A stretch of DNA of 64,000 nucleotides. It comes from Prunus persica. Its lineage: Eukaryota; Streptophyta; Magnoliopsida; Rosales; Rosaceae. The translations under genes and the position numbers were made by a program. The notes under the pieces are model-generated. The model did not search any database, was not told the DNA's origin, and saw nothing but the letters and a program-made list of their open reading frames with translations. Where the stretch lies: assembly GCF_000346465.2 (NCBI RefSeq), contig NC_034010.1:22741701-22805700 (forward strand), read 5' to 3'. Numbering within the stretch: the first letter of the stretch is position 1; each line of letters begins with the position of its first letter. Positions 23,481 to 35,732 of the stretch are shown here, piece after piece.

Positions 23481-25569
23481 ATTGAGCAAAAGGGTCCCCC
23501 CTTGAGTGAAACACAAAACCAATTATTGTTGTTCTTGGAAAAGTGCAATCGTCAGTGTACATCACATGCAGATGGGAGGTCATTTTTCTACAGTTTTTTA
23601 TTTATTTTTTAAAATGAATAATTTTATTTAAATGCCACTAACAAAAAATGCCGCTTTAATAAGGCTGAAGAACATCAAATCCAGTATTTACTAAATAAAA
23701 AAAGGGTGCAAATCTTAGTGAGTTGGACGAGTTAGGTGACAGTTCAACTCAGCTTTGGAACTCGAATGCATCACTGGGTTCAGGTATAGGTTGAGATTTC
23801 AAAATTAAAATATTGGTCATCTTATGGGGAAATTTTATATGAAAATATGTCATTTGATTTGGCCAAGTCTTTTAACTACTCCTATAAAACTGGGCTTTTT
23901 TTTTTCTTCCCAAAATCGAAAAATGTTAAAACATAAAATCTTGGTGCAACCAAAGTAGACTCTGACATATGATACAAAAAGAGTTTTTTTATTTAAACCC
24001 TACACTTTTTTTTATTCACTTTAATATTTAAATTATTAAGTTCTTAGGTTTTATTATTGTGTAAAAATATAAAAACAATCATCCAACTAAATACTTAGCC
24101 CTAGTACATCTATACACACACCTCATCACTCTTCATATTAAGTTTTAGAAAAACACAAACTCCTCTACACTTTATTACCAGATTACTCATCTTTCAATCC
24201 AAAAGACCTACTACACTCTCATCTTCTCTTCACAAAACCTCCTAGTTCATTCTCAATGCTGTTACACATGTTTTTATCTTTTTAAGTAATATAAGGTTGA
24301 GGTAAACTTAGAGTAGTGAGCGCCAAGATAACAAGGTTTGAGGTATGAGATTGATGAGTTATTTATTTATTTATTTTTTCTTCTGTTAGGTGTGTATTTA
24401 GGGTAATTTGAGAAGATAATGGGGTTTTCTTAAAAATTGTAAAAATTTGAATTAGAAATTAGGGTGAACAAAAAGAAATACGATGTTTAAATAGAAAAAC
24501 TCTATTAAAAAAAAACTAATTTTAACCCTCATTTATGTGATTTCCACATTTAGGCTACTATTAATTAAAATATCATAGTCAAATGTTCAACATGGTAGTT
24601 GGTGGGCCCCAGAAATATGGCCCACAGCCACAGGACAGGGCCACCAGTATATATTATATAGTAAAATCATGGAAAAAAAAAAAGCTTAACCATCATCAAT
24701 TTCTCTGGAGTTTCGTTGGGCTTGACTTGAGACTCTTCTCAATCGTGGACTCTATCTGTGGTGTCCTTTTGTACACTGTTTCCCTCCCTATTTATTATAT
24801 CTCTCTCTTTCAAAACTCACACAATATTAACTGCCATTTATTGATTCTCTCTGCGAAACATCTCTTGATTGTCAGAACGAAATTTCTCTACAAGCTCTTC
24901 ATCTTGTTGTTGCTCTAATTTCTTCAGGTTCTCTCTGGTTTTGGGTTTCTGTTTGAGGCCTGAGAAAAGGAAAAGTCTAGAATCTGATAAATGAAAGAAA
25001 CTTCATCTAGTTGGGTTTGATTTGATGCAGCAGTCTTGCTTTTTTTTGACATGGGTTTTCAGCTTTTCATGCTGTAGGAATATAAGGTACAACATAAAGC
25101 ACATAACTGTTGAGTTTTTGTTTATCTCAGCAACCAAAAAGAAAGTTAACTTGTGTAAGGGGTGATTGTTTCTATTTTCATGTTTGATGCTATTTAGAAT
25201 GATTTATGACTTATTTTCAATTGCTATGTTCATCATTGTCTTTCTCCTATTTTGGTAATTTTCTATCTTTGGTTCAGTCTTTTCAGTCAATGCTTTTACA
25301 ATGATATTTTACAGTAATACTATCCCTAGAAGAATATGATCACTGCATAATTATTTTGTTTCAAGTATCGAAACATTGACTGGCTTTTCATATTGAAACT
25401 TTCATTGAGAGCTGTTGTTTTAATCACTAATGCTCTTCTGATTAAGTCTATCATTGTGTGCCTTTTCTAGTTTCTAGTGAAGAAAATTTCAATATAAGAG
25501 TTGGGTTCTTGCAGGGCCTGGATATCAGCTCTTTCAAGCAGTAAAAGAACCAAATCCGGATACCAAAAT
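23481..25569. other. Upstream spacer and 5' leader of CNGC copy A
   Basis: AT-rich spacer up to about 24780, then a leader region with a TATA-like CTATTTATTATATC near 24788. The region is strongly shared with 38880-40905 on the right. The region around 25090-25560 is probably a leader intron. No additional gene. Confidence 0.55.
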
Positions 25570-28500
25570 ATGAATTCCGTGGGGCATAAGTTTGTAAGGT
25601 TAGTTTGTTCAAGTCTTGAGTACCAATAAAGTCCAATGTTGTTGGTGTTACTTGTATCTAATCTTATTTTATACAATTGTTTGTGCACCTCTGTGATGTT
25701 ACAAAATCATGTGACTTTGTGTTACGTTTGTTGTTTTATCCAGGTTTGAAGATTGGCATTCGGATCGATCTGAAAGATCTGAGCATGAAGCTTCCACTAG
25801 TCATGGATTAAATCCAAGAAGAGCTAGACCATCTGTGAATGCAGTTTTTAGGGGTCTCCGGAGAGGATTAGAGAGAGGTTCTGATCGGATTAGAAGCTTG
25901 AAAAAACCACTAAGTTCCACTTCTGTAGGTAACTGGTCAGCAAGGGAGTCAGGCTCTAGGAGGAAAATTCTTGACCCTCAGGGGTCATTTCTTCAGAACT
26001 GGAACAAGGTATTTGTGATCACTTGTGTTATAGCTGTGTCCTTGGACCCGTTGTTTCTTTATACTGCAGTGGTCGATGGGGAAAATAAGTGCGTGGGTGT
26101 GGACGAAAGGTTGCAGATCATTACTTGTGTTCTTCGTTCCTTCACCGATGTCTTTCACATACTTCATATCATCTTTCAGTTTCGCACTGGTTTTATTGCC
26201 CCCTCTTCTCGAGTATTCGGAAGGGGTGAGCTAATTGACGATCCTATGGCCATTGCAAAAAGATACTTGTCCTCATACTTCATCATTGACATTCTAGCTA
26301 TTCTTCCTCTGCCACAGGTAGCTGCCCTTCCCTTTATTTCATAAGAAAGATTTAGGTTCATGACATTATGGAAGGTTCAGATTATGTTCCCCTATCCTTT
26401 TATTGCAAACCATTCTTTTAACTTTTCTTTTGCTTGTCAGACTCCCCCTTTTTTTATTTGCTTGAGTTATATTGATAAAGATATTCTCAGAAAACGTTCT
26501 TTCAATCAAATATGCTATTATGGCATTCATGTTTTATGCTAATACAAAATAAGAATAGGCTTTTTTCCCAACCTGTCTCTTTGTATCCTTAGTAGAACTC
26601 AGAATATGCTTTCTAATGTCATGCATTCCACTTCAGTACCTTTCCTTTGGTTCTTTTACACCCAAACAACTAAAGAAAAAACACCACCTTGAGTGGAACA
26701 AACTAGAAGTTGGGATCCTGATCTTATGTCCTCGAAACAATGTGTGTAATTGTGTGTATAGCCAGGAGGTTGAATTTGCAGGCTTTTTACAGAATGTCCA
26801 ATCATTATCAATTGCAGAAAACTGAATTCTTTGTTTAATATCTGAAAGTTTTTAAAGTTTTTACATGGTTTTATTATTAGAACAGAGTGACTTTATTAAC
26901 CATATCTCTGGTTGTAGCTTATGTCCATAATTCACAATACCGACGATTTTGTTCTGCTTAATTTGTTCAGATGGTTGTTTTTTTTATAATCCCAATATCA
27001 CGTCCAGTTCCCCGCGTCACAAAGGACTTGTTGCTGATTGTAATTGTTGCCCAATATGGGCCAAGGCTTTGGCGGATCTATCCATTATACGAAGAAGTAA
27101 CAAGAACTTCAGGCTTCCTGACTGAAACAGCATGGGCTGGAGCTGCTTACAATCTTTTGCTCTACATGCTAGCCAGTCACGTAAGTCTTTGATTTGATAG
27201 TTTTTGAATCCTCAACAATCTCCAAGAAATTATGTGGGATTTCTGATCTGATAAGGAATGTGTCATACCAGGTAGTTGGAGCCTTTTGGTACTTGTTCTC
27301 CGTGGAACGAGAGTATAGCTGCTGGCGTAAGCAGTGTCATGGGGATGATGGTTGTAAGAAAGTCCTGTACTGTGATCCTAAGTATAAAGCTGACTCTAGC
27401 TGGATTGAAATAAAAAAAGCTTCTTGCCCTTTTATTGACCCTGATCAAATAAAAAATTCAACGGTGTTCAACTTTGGAATATTTACTGATGCTCTGCAGT
27501 CTGGTGTGCTAGAGACCAGAGATTTTCCAAAGAAATTTTTATACTGCTTCTGGTGGGGTCTGCGCAACCTTAGGTTTGTGATCATAAACTTTTTAAATTT
27601 ATTCTTAATCAGTTAGCATGCTGAGTTTAGCGGTTAAAATTTTCTTAAGGTTTCATGTACATACATGTAACCGTTTTTAACTTGTACTGGTTTTGCAGTT
27701 CTCTTGGTCAAAACCTCAAAACAAGCACTTTTGTTTGGGAGATAGTCTTTGCCGTGTTCATATCTATCTTTGGATTGGTGCTATTTTCATTGCTCATTGG
27801 CAATATGCAGGTAATATTTGATGCCGTCATTTTCTTGATAACCTATATATGTTGTAAGCATTATGGGGTAACACTAAAGATGTACGCAGCTTTGTTCTTA
27901 TGCATGGCATCCTGGCCAAAAATTAGACTACGGATTGAGCACATGAAATTAACACATCGATATCTGTCTTAAATCAAATCTCTTAGCGCTAGCAGTGTTC
28001 TTAGTTGATGTACTTTCTTCTTGGATTGAATGAGCTAAAGCCTAACATTCTAACCTTGTTTCTTGTGATGTTATAGAAATTTCTGCAGTCCACAACTGTG
28101 AGAGTTGAAGAAATGAGAGTGAAAAGGCGAGATGCAGAACAGTGGATGTCACACCGAATGCTCCCCGAGAACTTGAGGGAAAGGATTAGATGCTATGATC
28201 AGTATAAATGGCAGGAAACAAGAGGTGTTGATGAAGAGACTCTAGTTCGTAACCTTCCCAAAGACCTGCGGAAGGACATAAAGCGCCATCTTTGCTTGGC
28301 TCTTCTCAATAGAGTGAGTGCTTTCACTAATAATTTATGCATCATTTTCTCTCCAACTATTAGCAGTTGTGTTCATCAGCTCACTTAATTATCTCAGGTG
28401 CCTATGTTTGAGAAAATGGATGAACAACTGATGGACGCCCTGTGTGATCGTCTCAAGCCAGTTCTTTACACAGACAAGAGCGTTATCACTCGAGAAGGCG

Positions 28501-29361
28501 ATCCAGTTGATGAGATGCTATTCATCATGCGTGGATATTTAGCAACCATGACTACCAATGGTGGAAGAACTGGCTTCTTCAACACTGCTGATCTTAAGGC
28601 TGGTGACTTTTGTGGAGAAGAGCTTCTTACATGGGCCTTGGATCCAAACTCCTCCACCAATCTTCCTATCTCAACTAGGACAGTGGAAGCTAAAACAGAA
28701 GTTGAAGCCTTTGCTCTCATGGCTGATGATTTGAAGTTTGTTGCCTCCCAGTTTCGGCGCCTACACAGCAAGCAGCTGCAGCACACTTTCAGGCAAGGCT
28801 CAAATAACCATGGTTTTTCCTTTTTCATCATGGACTACTAATATGAACTGAAACAAAGGAGAAAAGTTACAGAAAGATTCATATTCCACCTTCATTTGAT
28901 TTTTAAGCAAAATACCTCATAACATTGCTTTCTCTTCAAGTATGCAACTATGTTATGCAAAAGCAAAGCATTATATTTGGAATGTGATTACCATTCTTCT
29001 TGATTTTTTTATTTCAGTATGTAGTTTTCTCATGCCATAATGTCTACTTTTCAGGTTTTACTCCCTGCAGTGGAGGACATGGTCAGCCTGTTTCATACAA
29101 GCAGCTTGGCGCAGGCACTGCAAGAGAAAGCTTGAGAAGTCTTTACGTGAAGCAGAAGACAGGCTGCAAGATGCTTTGACAAGAGAAGCTGGAAGCTCAC
29201 CAAGCCTACTTGCCACTGTATATGCATCAAAGTTTGCAGCCAATGCACTACGAAACTTGCGACAAAATGGTAAGCGCGACACTAGACCTTCACCGACATT
29301 GCTGCCACTGCTGCCTCAGAAGCCCACTGAGCCTGATTTTACCGCAGATCATCGTGACTAG
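25570..29361 (+). CDS. Cyclic nucleotide-gated ion channel, CNGC1-like, copy A
   Basis: Eight exons join to 721 codons: 25570-25598, 25744-26317, 26971-27180, 27272-27573, 27699-27810, 28077-28313, 28398-28792 and 29055-29361. Layout: cytosolic N-terminus to ~98; S1 ~99-120; S2 ~137-160; S3 ~185-201; S4 ~219-240 (VAQYGPRLWRIYPLY); S5 ~258-285. The pore helix CFWWGLRNLSSLGQN has the plant GQN filter at ~375-377; S6 is ~390-409. A C-linker precedes the cyclic-nucleotide-binding domain (~490-620; EGDPVDEMLFIMRG, GDFCGEELLTWAL). An IQ calmodulin site (FIQAAWRRHCKRK) lies near 634. This matches group I plant CNGCs: plasma-membrane Ca2+-permeable cation channels gated by cyclic nucleotides and calmodulin. 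Intron 7 uses a GC donor. All key motifs are intact, so it is probably functional. Confidence 0.95.
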
Positions 29362-30176
29362 TAGTACATTGTTATGAAGTGATTAGCGTCTAAGTTTTGC
29401 TTTCCAGATACAAGTTTATCCTTGCCGGTTTCTGTGTATAGTAATATATTGGTAACTTGGTGAACTTCCTCCCTCTGTATCTAACTTAGCTTTTTTCTTC
29501 ATTTCTCCTTTTCGATCCATTGAGAGTTCATTTGTTTTATGAGCCATACAACCTTCATGTGTGATATGACATTCACAGCGGATGGTTTTCTATGTATAAA
29601 AAATATATCATTTTATAACATGGAATAAAGCGGAAATTTTCTGCCAATCATTCCCTTCAAGTCAAAAACATCTCTTTGCTGCTGAAGTCAGTCATTCAAC
29701 TCGATCAGATGCAAGCTCAACTCCCTTAACATCAACCTCTCGTCTGCTAATATTATTTTTAGTTGTTACTAGTCACATGTCCTCATAGCCTATCTTTGTA
29801 CACAAATAGTTTCCTTCTTGATCTTCACGTTTATAATTTTTTACTAGCAGTGAAAATAACATCAATTTAACTCAAAAGGTTTATATAAAAGAAACGCCCC
29901 TTTTAGAGCTCTCCAACTTCTATTTCCAAAAATTGCCCAGAAGACTTGTAGAATTGTGAAACTCATGTGTGATTCACTCTGTGTGCTCTACAGCATCGAG
30001 GGAAAGGATGCATAAAACCAAGCTTAATGTCAATACAGATAGAAACAGATTATAATTTACTTCTACCTAAGAGTGTCTTCTCCCAAAAGGGATTCCACTG
30101 TTTAACTGATTTATAGCCGTCTAGCAAAAAACTTTCCATCATCCGGTGCACCATAAACTTAGTTGGAGCAGTTCTT
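29362..30176. other. 3' flank of CNGC copy A
   Basis: Contains the CNGC 3' UTR and a spacer up to the convergent OXA1 stump. Closely resembles 44638-45392 with several small indels. No gene. Confidence 0.6.
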
Positions 30177-30988
30177 TCACATCTTCTTTTGTTTATTTCT
30201 TTCCTTGATTTGATTTTCCAGACTTTTTAAGTCTCTGCTTGAAAATTGAAGTCCGTGATATTCTTCTGTCAGCAACCTTTGATGGAACGGTGGGTAACGA
30301 AGGTCCTGATTCAGCTGTAGTGTCCTGTTCAATTGCCGAAGACAAAAAACAGAACAGTGCCTGCAAAGTGAATTGCAGGAAGCACTCACCTAAACCATAT
30401 GTAAGGGAGAAGAGGTTGGAGGTGAGCCAATAACAGAACAGTGCCTGCAAAGACATGGGATTCAACAAAGCAAAATACAAGATCCGGGACATACCCTACT
30501 CCTACACATTAAATTCAGCAAATTCACAAACCTTGGGGAAACTCATCATTACAGGAACTGAAATGGCAGCAAGGATTCTAGAATAGTTTTTCATAGTTTG
30601 GGCAATGGGATTCCCTTCAAGACCCTCCTGCATATTGCACTAAGGAAACAGCAGAAATCACATAACTGCTCACTCCTTGGAAAGTATTATAGCAATAAGA
30701 CAACAAGGTAAAAAGCATCTGATAGAAACATCCACCCAGAATCAATAAATTAAAATAATAATAAAAACTATTTCTTAATTAAATACCCAAGAGAAATTAA
30801 ATATCATATATACAAGCTAAATTAGTAAAAAATATCCTACCTCTACTGTAATCAAGAATGTCAATGATGTCAGAACTGGAAGGATGAGCAAGCTATCTGG
30901 AGTAGTGAGATCAGTAAACCAAAGAGCTCCACCACTTTGAAATGAAGGAACCTTCTCAGCCATGTTTCTAATCTGCATTTACAAGAGT
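30177..30988 (-). pseudogene. OXA1 3' fragment (exons 6-9), left copy
   Basis: Sequence equivalent to the last four exons of the intact gene at 45393-49367. The exon 6 equivalent ends near 30972 and the exon 7 equivalent lies about 30530-30640. The exon 8 equivalent is near 30392-30450 and part of exon 9 lies at about 30180-30350. Everything upstream of exon 6 is absent because the tandem-duplication breakpoint falls in the preceding intron. In addition, most of the last intron and the start of exon 9 are replaced by a short copied segment. A five-T run instead of four also shifts the last ~15 codons. There is no promoter, presequence or first transmembrane segments, so it cannot encode an insertase. 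Confidence 0.88.
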
Positions 30989-31874
30989 ATAGCAAAAAAT
31001 AAAATTCCAAGCAAGCTTTGGATTCTGTTTTTGTTGCTCAGAATTGAAAACTCCTAAGATTTCAGAATAAAATTTGTCAGATTGGAAATACATCTATTGA
31101 GGTTTGGTGTTGTTAGTGTCATTGAAAAGAGGAAGCTACTTAGCATCAATGCTTGTCATTGGGACGGTAATTCGCTGTTTTGTTGTGGTAAATCATAGCC
31201 AGTTTGATAAATGAGTGTTTCTAGGCAACTATTATTAATAAAGCAGTTGGGATCTTCATTGAATTGTATAAAATTGAGTTTTTAATGCAATGTGTTGAAA
31301 CATGATACATTAAGTGTTTACCATATGTAGGCTTTCAACTTTCAACATAACTTTGTTCAAGTGTCTGCTTAATCTCTCTCTGATTATTGCGTGCACTATT
31401 TGTGTATTTGCAGGCTTATAGTGGCCAATTTTCCTGACCAATATAGTAGATTAAACACCCCATAATGACTTCCAAATTTTGTTAATGATTTGCACAATTG
31501 AGCCTAGTAGAGGAAAAGTTTAGATGAGTGTTTATGCAAAACATATCTATGATCGTTATATTCCTGTAGAAACTTATAATCTAAATGCTTCTAAATTTTG
31601 ACTAAGTATTATTTTACTGATAGAAGAGATCTTGCTTTGATGGATTTGTGTATTTTCGTTCTTAAGTGTTCATGACTTTATTGACTCAAGTATGAAAGTG
31701 GTTAAGCTTATGACTTTTTTGTCATTGATCTTCCATTCCAGGTAAAGACTGCATTAGTTTACATTGCTATTTAAAAGTGAATAAATATTGATTCCGCAAA
31801 CACGATCTTAGCTTGGAAGATACCAGAGTCATTCTAAAGAGTAAAGACATGTGGTCCACCTGCATTCAGCTGAA

Positions 31875-33594
31875 ATGAAGACCTCACAGGTGTCACTTCA
31901 TAATTTTTCATGTTGTTAGTGTGTCATTGTTGGTCCTTTTTTGGGTCATTCGTTGCCAACCACAAGGGTCTGCTCTGGGGAACGAAGAGGAATTATTAGA
32001 TCAACATTAATGCCCCGATTGGATGGTGTATCTTGACTTGCAAAAAGGACTTCTTTAATTTCTGAACAAAATTGAAAGTTGAATCAGCTTGCTAAGAGCG
32101 GATGGGCCCGATCAAGGCCAAATTTGTCAACTTATTCTTAGTACTGATCCCTTTTGTTGCGTAGGCGTGCCACTATTGAGGATATAACCAGCTCAATAGA
32201 TCTGGTGTGGATATGAATGATTGATGCTGATGGAGTTTGTGCCTTATTTTTGGACTTCCCACCAAGCCATTGTGCTCCAGATTTTGGAGAGAGAGTCCTC
32301 TTCTTAGGAAGTAGACCTTCATTATTTATAGAGATGGAGGAACTTGTAATGATAGGAACTACGATAAGACCTTTGGTTTGTGGTTCAAGGTCAGCTGCTA
32401 GTTTGCTGATCTTAACCAGTTCGTAGAGGGAATGATGGAGGAATCCTGGCAAGAACCGTCGGTTTCCTTTGTGGAAACTCTCTTGATTTGACTTCTTTGT
32501 ACTTGAAAACCTAGCTGGCAATTTCGATATTTCCTAGTTTTGGGGGCTTCAGTACGACTTATTTTCTTGCTGGAGGAGAAGGAGGTCAAGTCGTCATTAA
32601 ATGTGATAATCCCCTTCGGCCTCCCACGTAGGGTTCAGAAAACACGCTTATCAATCCTTTAACTTGTAGCGCGAGATAAAGGTCTGATTTCCATGACTTG
32701 GGCCTTTTGAATATTATAAGAGGCCCAGTTGGGGAAATGATAACCTTTAGAAAAGACAAATGCTAGTGGGCCTGGTTTTATCTTTAAAAATTCTTTTTTA
32801 AACCTTGAGATCATTTTTGACCCGTTTACCAAAATTGGGTACAAACAGTCATATCTTGCACATACTACTTTTTTACTAATATGAAAGTCCTATTTTGGGA
32901 TGTGCAGAGCACTCAAGAAATCCAATCATCAAGTCAAGTTATACATGATTCACAAGGTGAAGTCAAAAACCAAACTACCGAGGCTCCTGCAACAGATTCA
33001 GTTTCTGTATCCACTTCAGGCAATGACAGTAAGAAAGTATCACGTCAAGATATCGAACTTGTAAGATATCAAATTCAACCTAATTTTGTTGTCTTTTCTT
33101 CCCTTTTTTGTACATTTAGAATCATTGAAACAAATTTTTGAATACTTCCCTTTCCTATTTTACATTATGTAAATGGTCTTCTGAATAACATAAAACTGCT
33201 GTTGCCATGGCAATATATATATACGTTTAAAGATGTTTGAAAGGCTTATAGCATTTCGGTCTTACATGCCTGGGCAAATATAATGACATGTTGGATCCAA
33301 GCATGAATTTAGCAATAAAGCTGCTTTTGAATAATGCTTATATCTAATGGTTTCTTTAATGCGTTGACTTGATTTTATTTGCAGATTTAGGAGCCTTAGC
33401 AAAAGGGTATAGGTAATTGGAATTGCATAAGTTATTCTACATGCTTGTTGGTTTTACTGATTTAAGTATTGGTTGGATTTGCACATACACCCTCAGAAGA
33501 TCATTAATTGCTTTACCTTGCTTCAGTGGAGGAGTTCTTTGTTGATTCTGTCCCCGGGCCACCGTGCTCTCAATCAGACGAGGAGAAACCCTAG
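31875..33594 (+). pseudogene. DUF3755-like gene, right copy, internally deleted
   Basis: Keeps the ATG exon (31875-31889), exon 2 (32908-33060), a shortened exon 7 (33385-33411) and exon 8 (33527-33594). Exons 3-6, which encode the whole conserved domain, are missing. The gap corresponds to 17181-19420 of the left copy and is bounded there by GTACATTT repeats. Exon 7 has lost about 70 bp. The promoter and leader exon were not included in the duplication, and a solo LTR sits in intron 1. Confidence 0.88.
31928..32847. mobile_element. Solo LTR (920 bp) with 5-bp target-site duplication
   Basis: The element begins TGTTGG, ends ACAAACA and is flanked by GTCAT on both sides (31923-31927 and 32848-32852). 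The left duplicate has a single GTCAT at 16913-16917. TG...CA ends, 5-bp duplication and no internal coding region fit a solo LTR left by LTR-LTR recombination. Orientation and superfamily (copia or gypsy) cannot be told; the open frame at 32138-32521 has no known domain. Confidence 0.85.
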
Positions 33595-34869
33595 ACAAAG
33601 GTGAGGAAAGTCCCTTTTCACATTAAGTTGTTAGGGAAGGACAATCAATCAGTTAGAATTTGTTATATCCATTTACTAAGCATTTCAGGGTCTTGTCATC
33701 AACAGCTGAATCTTTCTGGATAGCTAGTTTGATCTGTATTAGAATAGAGATAGGAAAGTTGTTACATCACTAGCATTTGTAATTTTCTTTTCCCTGAAAA
33801 GTATCTGAGAACATTGAGGACCATAATTGGCTTCTTGTCATGTACATTTGGATAAATTGGCATCTATTTGCAGCCATAATAATCTGATTGAATGTTACAT
33901 TGAAATTTCTCCCATTTGTAGGACATTAGAGCCGAACATAATTGATTTCGATTTACTTTCGACGCTACGAAAATTGACATGTTATATGCATTATGTTGGT
34001 AATAATAGGACATTAGCTAGACAACTATTATAGTGATCAAAACCTCATCAAACAACACAGAATTTTGATGGATGCTGATTTATTGTCAATGAATAAGAGC
34101 TTAATGACTCCCAAGGAAAGTTCAACCTCAAATCTGCTTTTCTTTTTTGGGTTTCAACCCCTCCCGCCATGCTAATTGCAGAAAATAACTTAACGTGCTT
34201 CGGCTGGTTTTATAATTCGTGAATTGGATTAATTAATTAGCCTTATGGTACCTTTTATTTTTTTCAGTTTATCACTATTTCTAACAGCTTAAGCGTTAAG
34301 ACTCTCCTGCATCCATGGTTTGCATAGCAGAAAAACCAATATTTTGATACAAGTGATGTTGGAAGATGAGGGACTCGAACATGAGACTTCGAATCCAAGG
34401 GAAAATACCAGGCATTTTCAGATATATTATATATATATATATATATCATTTTAAATTTTAACAGCCAACTGAACTCGTGTGCCATGCATGATGGGTGAAA
34501 CTTTGCCAAATTTTCAGAATGTTTTCAACGCTCATATCACGTGATTATTATTTTTGTGTGTGCAAATTTTAACACAAACTAAGATTAGCAAATAACATAT
34601 TTTTATTAAGGCCCCCCTAGTCCTAATTTTAATATTAAAGCATTGTTGTATTTTTCTTTTTTCTCCCAATCGAGAAAGTGTATTCTTCGTTATCTTTAAC
34701 CAAAAAACTTACGGACAGCGGAAATGTCTTCTTAAATGGTTATCAAACATGACGTCAAAATCTCATTCAGTGAACTTCACGGTGAGGAAATTAATGAATC
34801 AAAAATATCAAAAAAAGATATATAAATGACATGTGGTGCACTGCATGTAGAGTAAGTTGAATATTCCTT
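33595..34869. other. Duplicated spacer downstream of the DUF3755 pseudogene
   Basis: Right-copy equivalent of 19956-21075 joined to the equivalent of 22517-22655. Contains an (AT)n run at about 34425-34446. No gene. Confidence 0.6.
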
Positions 34870-35556
34870 AATGCTAGCAAGTTAGCAACTTTCTCTTTTA
34901 GACCTTCTCCCTTTTTCTTATGACATGTGTCACTTTCCTTACACTAAGAACAATGTAATTAATGCATCAAATAAGATAACATATGTTTCCAAATTTGCCC
35001 TTATTTTTTGTATTGATTTTAATGTTTCCTTAAATTTATTATCCAAATTTGTTACAACTTTCTTATCACCTTGTTAAAAAATTAAATAAGAAAAAACATT
35101 TTTTTATTTTTTTTTGAAAGACTCCAACAAATAACACTTACCTAATTAATGGTTTTTTAAAAAAATCAATAATTAGACTTACCGAATTAATGGTTTGAAA
35201 ATGCAATCAATGAACTTCCTTTTAAAACAAACTTCCTTAGAAGGACATCTTTTGTTTGTATACCCAAAAAAAAAAAAAAAAAGGATATATCTTTTGTGGA
35301 TTTTTTTAAGGTCATTATTGTGTTTTTTTTTTTTACAAAAAAAAAAAAAAAACGTTTTTCCTCTAAAAACAGAATTTTTTACCTATGGTAAGAGAGTGGT
35401 AAAAAAAAAAATTTGTATGAATTGAAGGACAATACATTTAATAAGGGTAAACTTGGAAAACAAAAGGTGGTTTGTTTGATGTATTAATGTCATTATTTTT
35501 AGTGTATGGGAAGTGACACATGTCATGAGGAAAACGGAGAAGGTTACATGCATTCC
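34870..35556. mobile_element. TIR repeat, copy 1
   Basis: Starts AATGCTAGCAAGTTAGCAAC and contains TATGACATGTGTCACTTTCC. Ends with the inverted counterpart (GGAAGTGACACATGTCATGA) near 35540. About 690 bp, AT-rich, with poly-A/poly-T runs and no coding content. Its interior closely matches copy 2 at 37067-38733. Confidence 0.7.
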
Positions 35557-35732
35557 CTATCATTCAATGAAACAAATGCTAACAGTTAGTTCTTTCTCAT
35601 GTAGAAATTTTTACATTTCTCACTTCTTCACATGCACACTGCCTTTTCTTAACTGGTCTGTCAATTTTCTATTATGTCTAAACTTATTGATGTGTATGAG
35701 TTCCTATCATGTATTAGGGGAACAAACAAAAA

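Larger units (their letters stand above)
15987..30988. repeat. Left unit of a ~15-kb tandem segmental duplication
   Basis: From AAGAGTATAGC in the DUF3755 leader intron to TTTACAAGAGT in an OXA1 intron, the sequence is repeated in order at 30983-46854. The unit contains the DUF3755 gene, its downstream spacer, CNGC copy A and the 3' part of OXA1. Unique to this unit are the TIR element at 21410-22346 and the hAT-like MITE at 22816-23472. Confidence 0.92.

Noticed and set aside
32138..32521. 127-codon minus-strand frame
   Set aside because: Lies wholly inside the solo LTR and has no recognisable domain.
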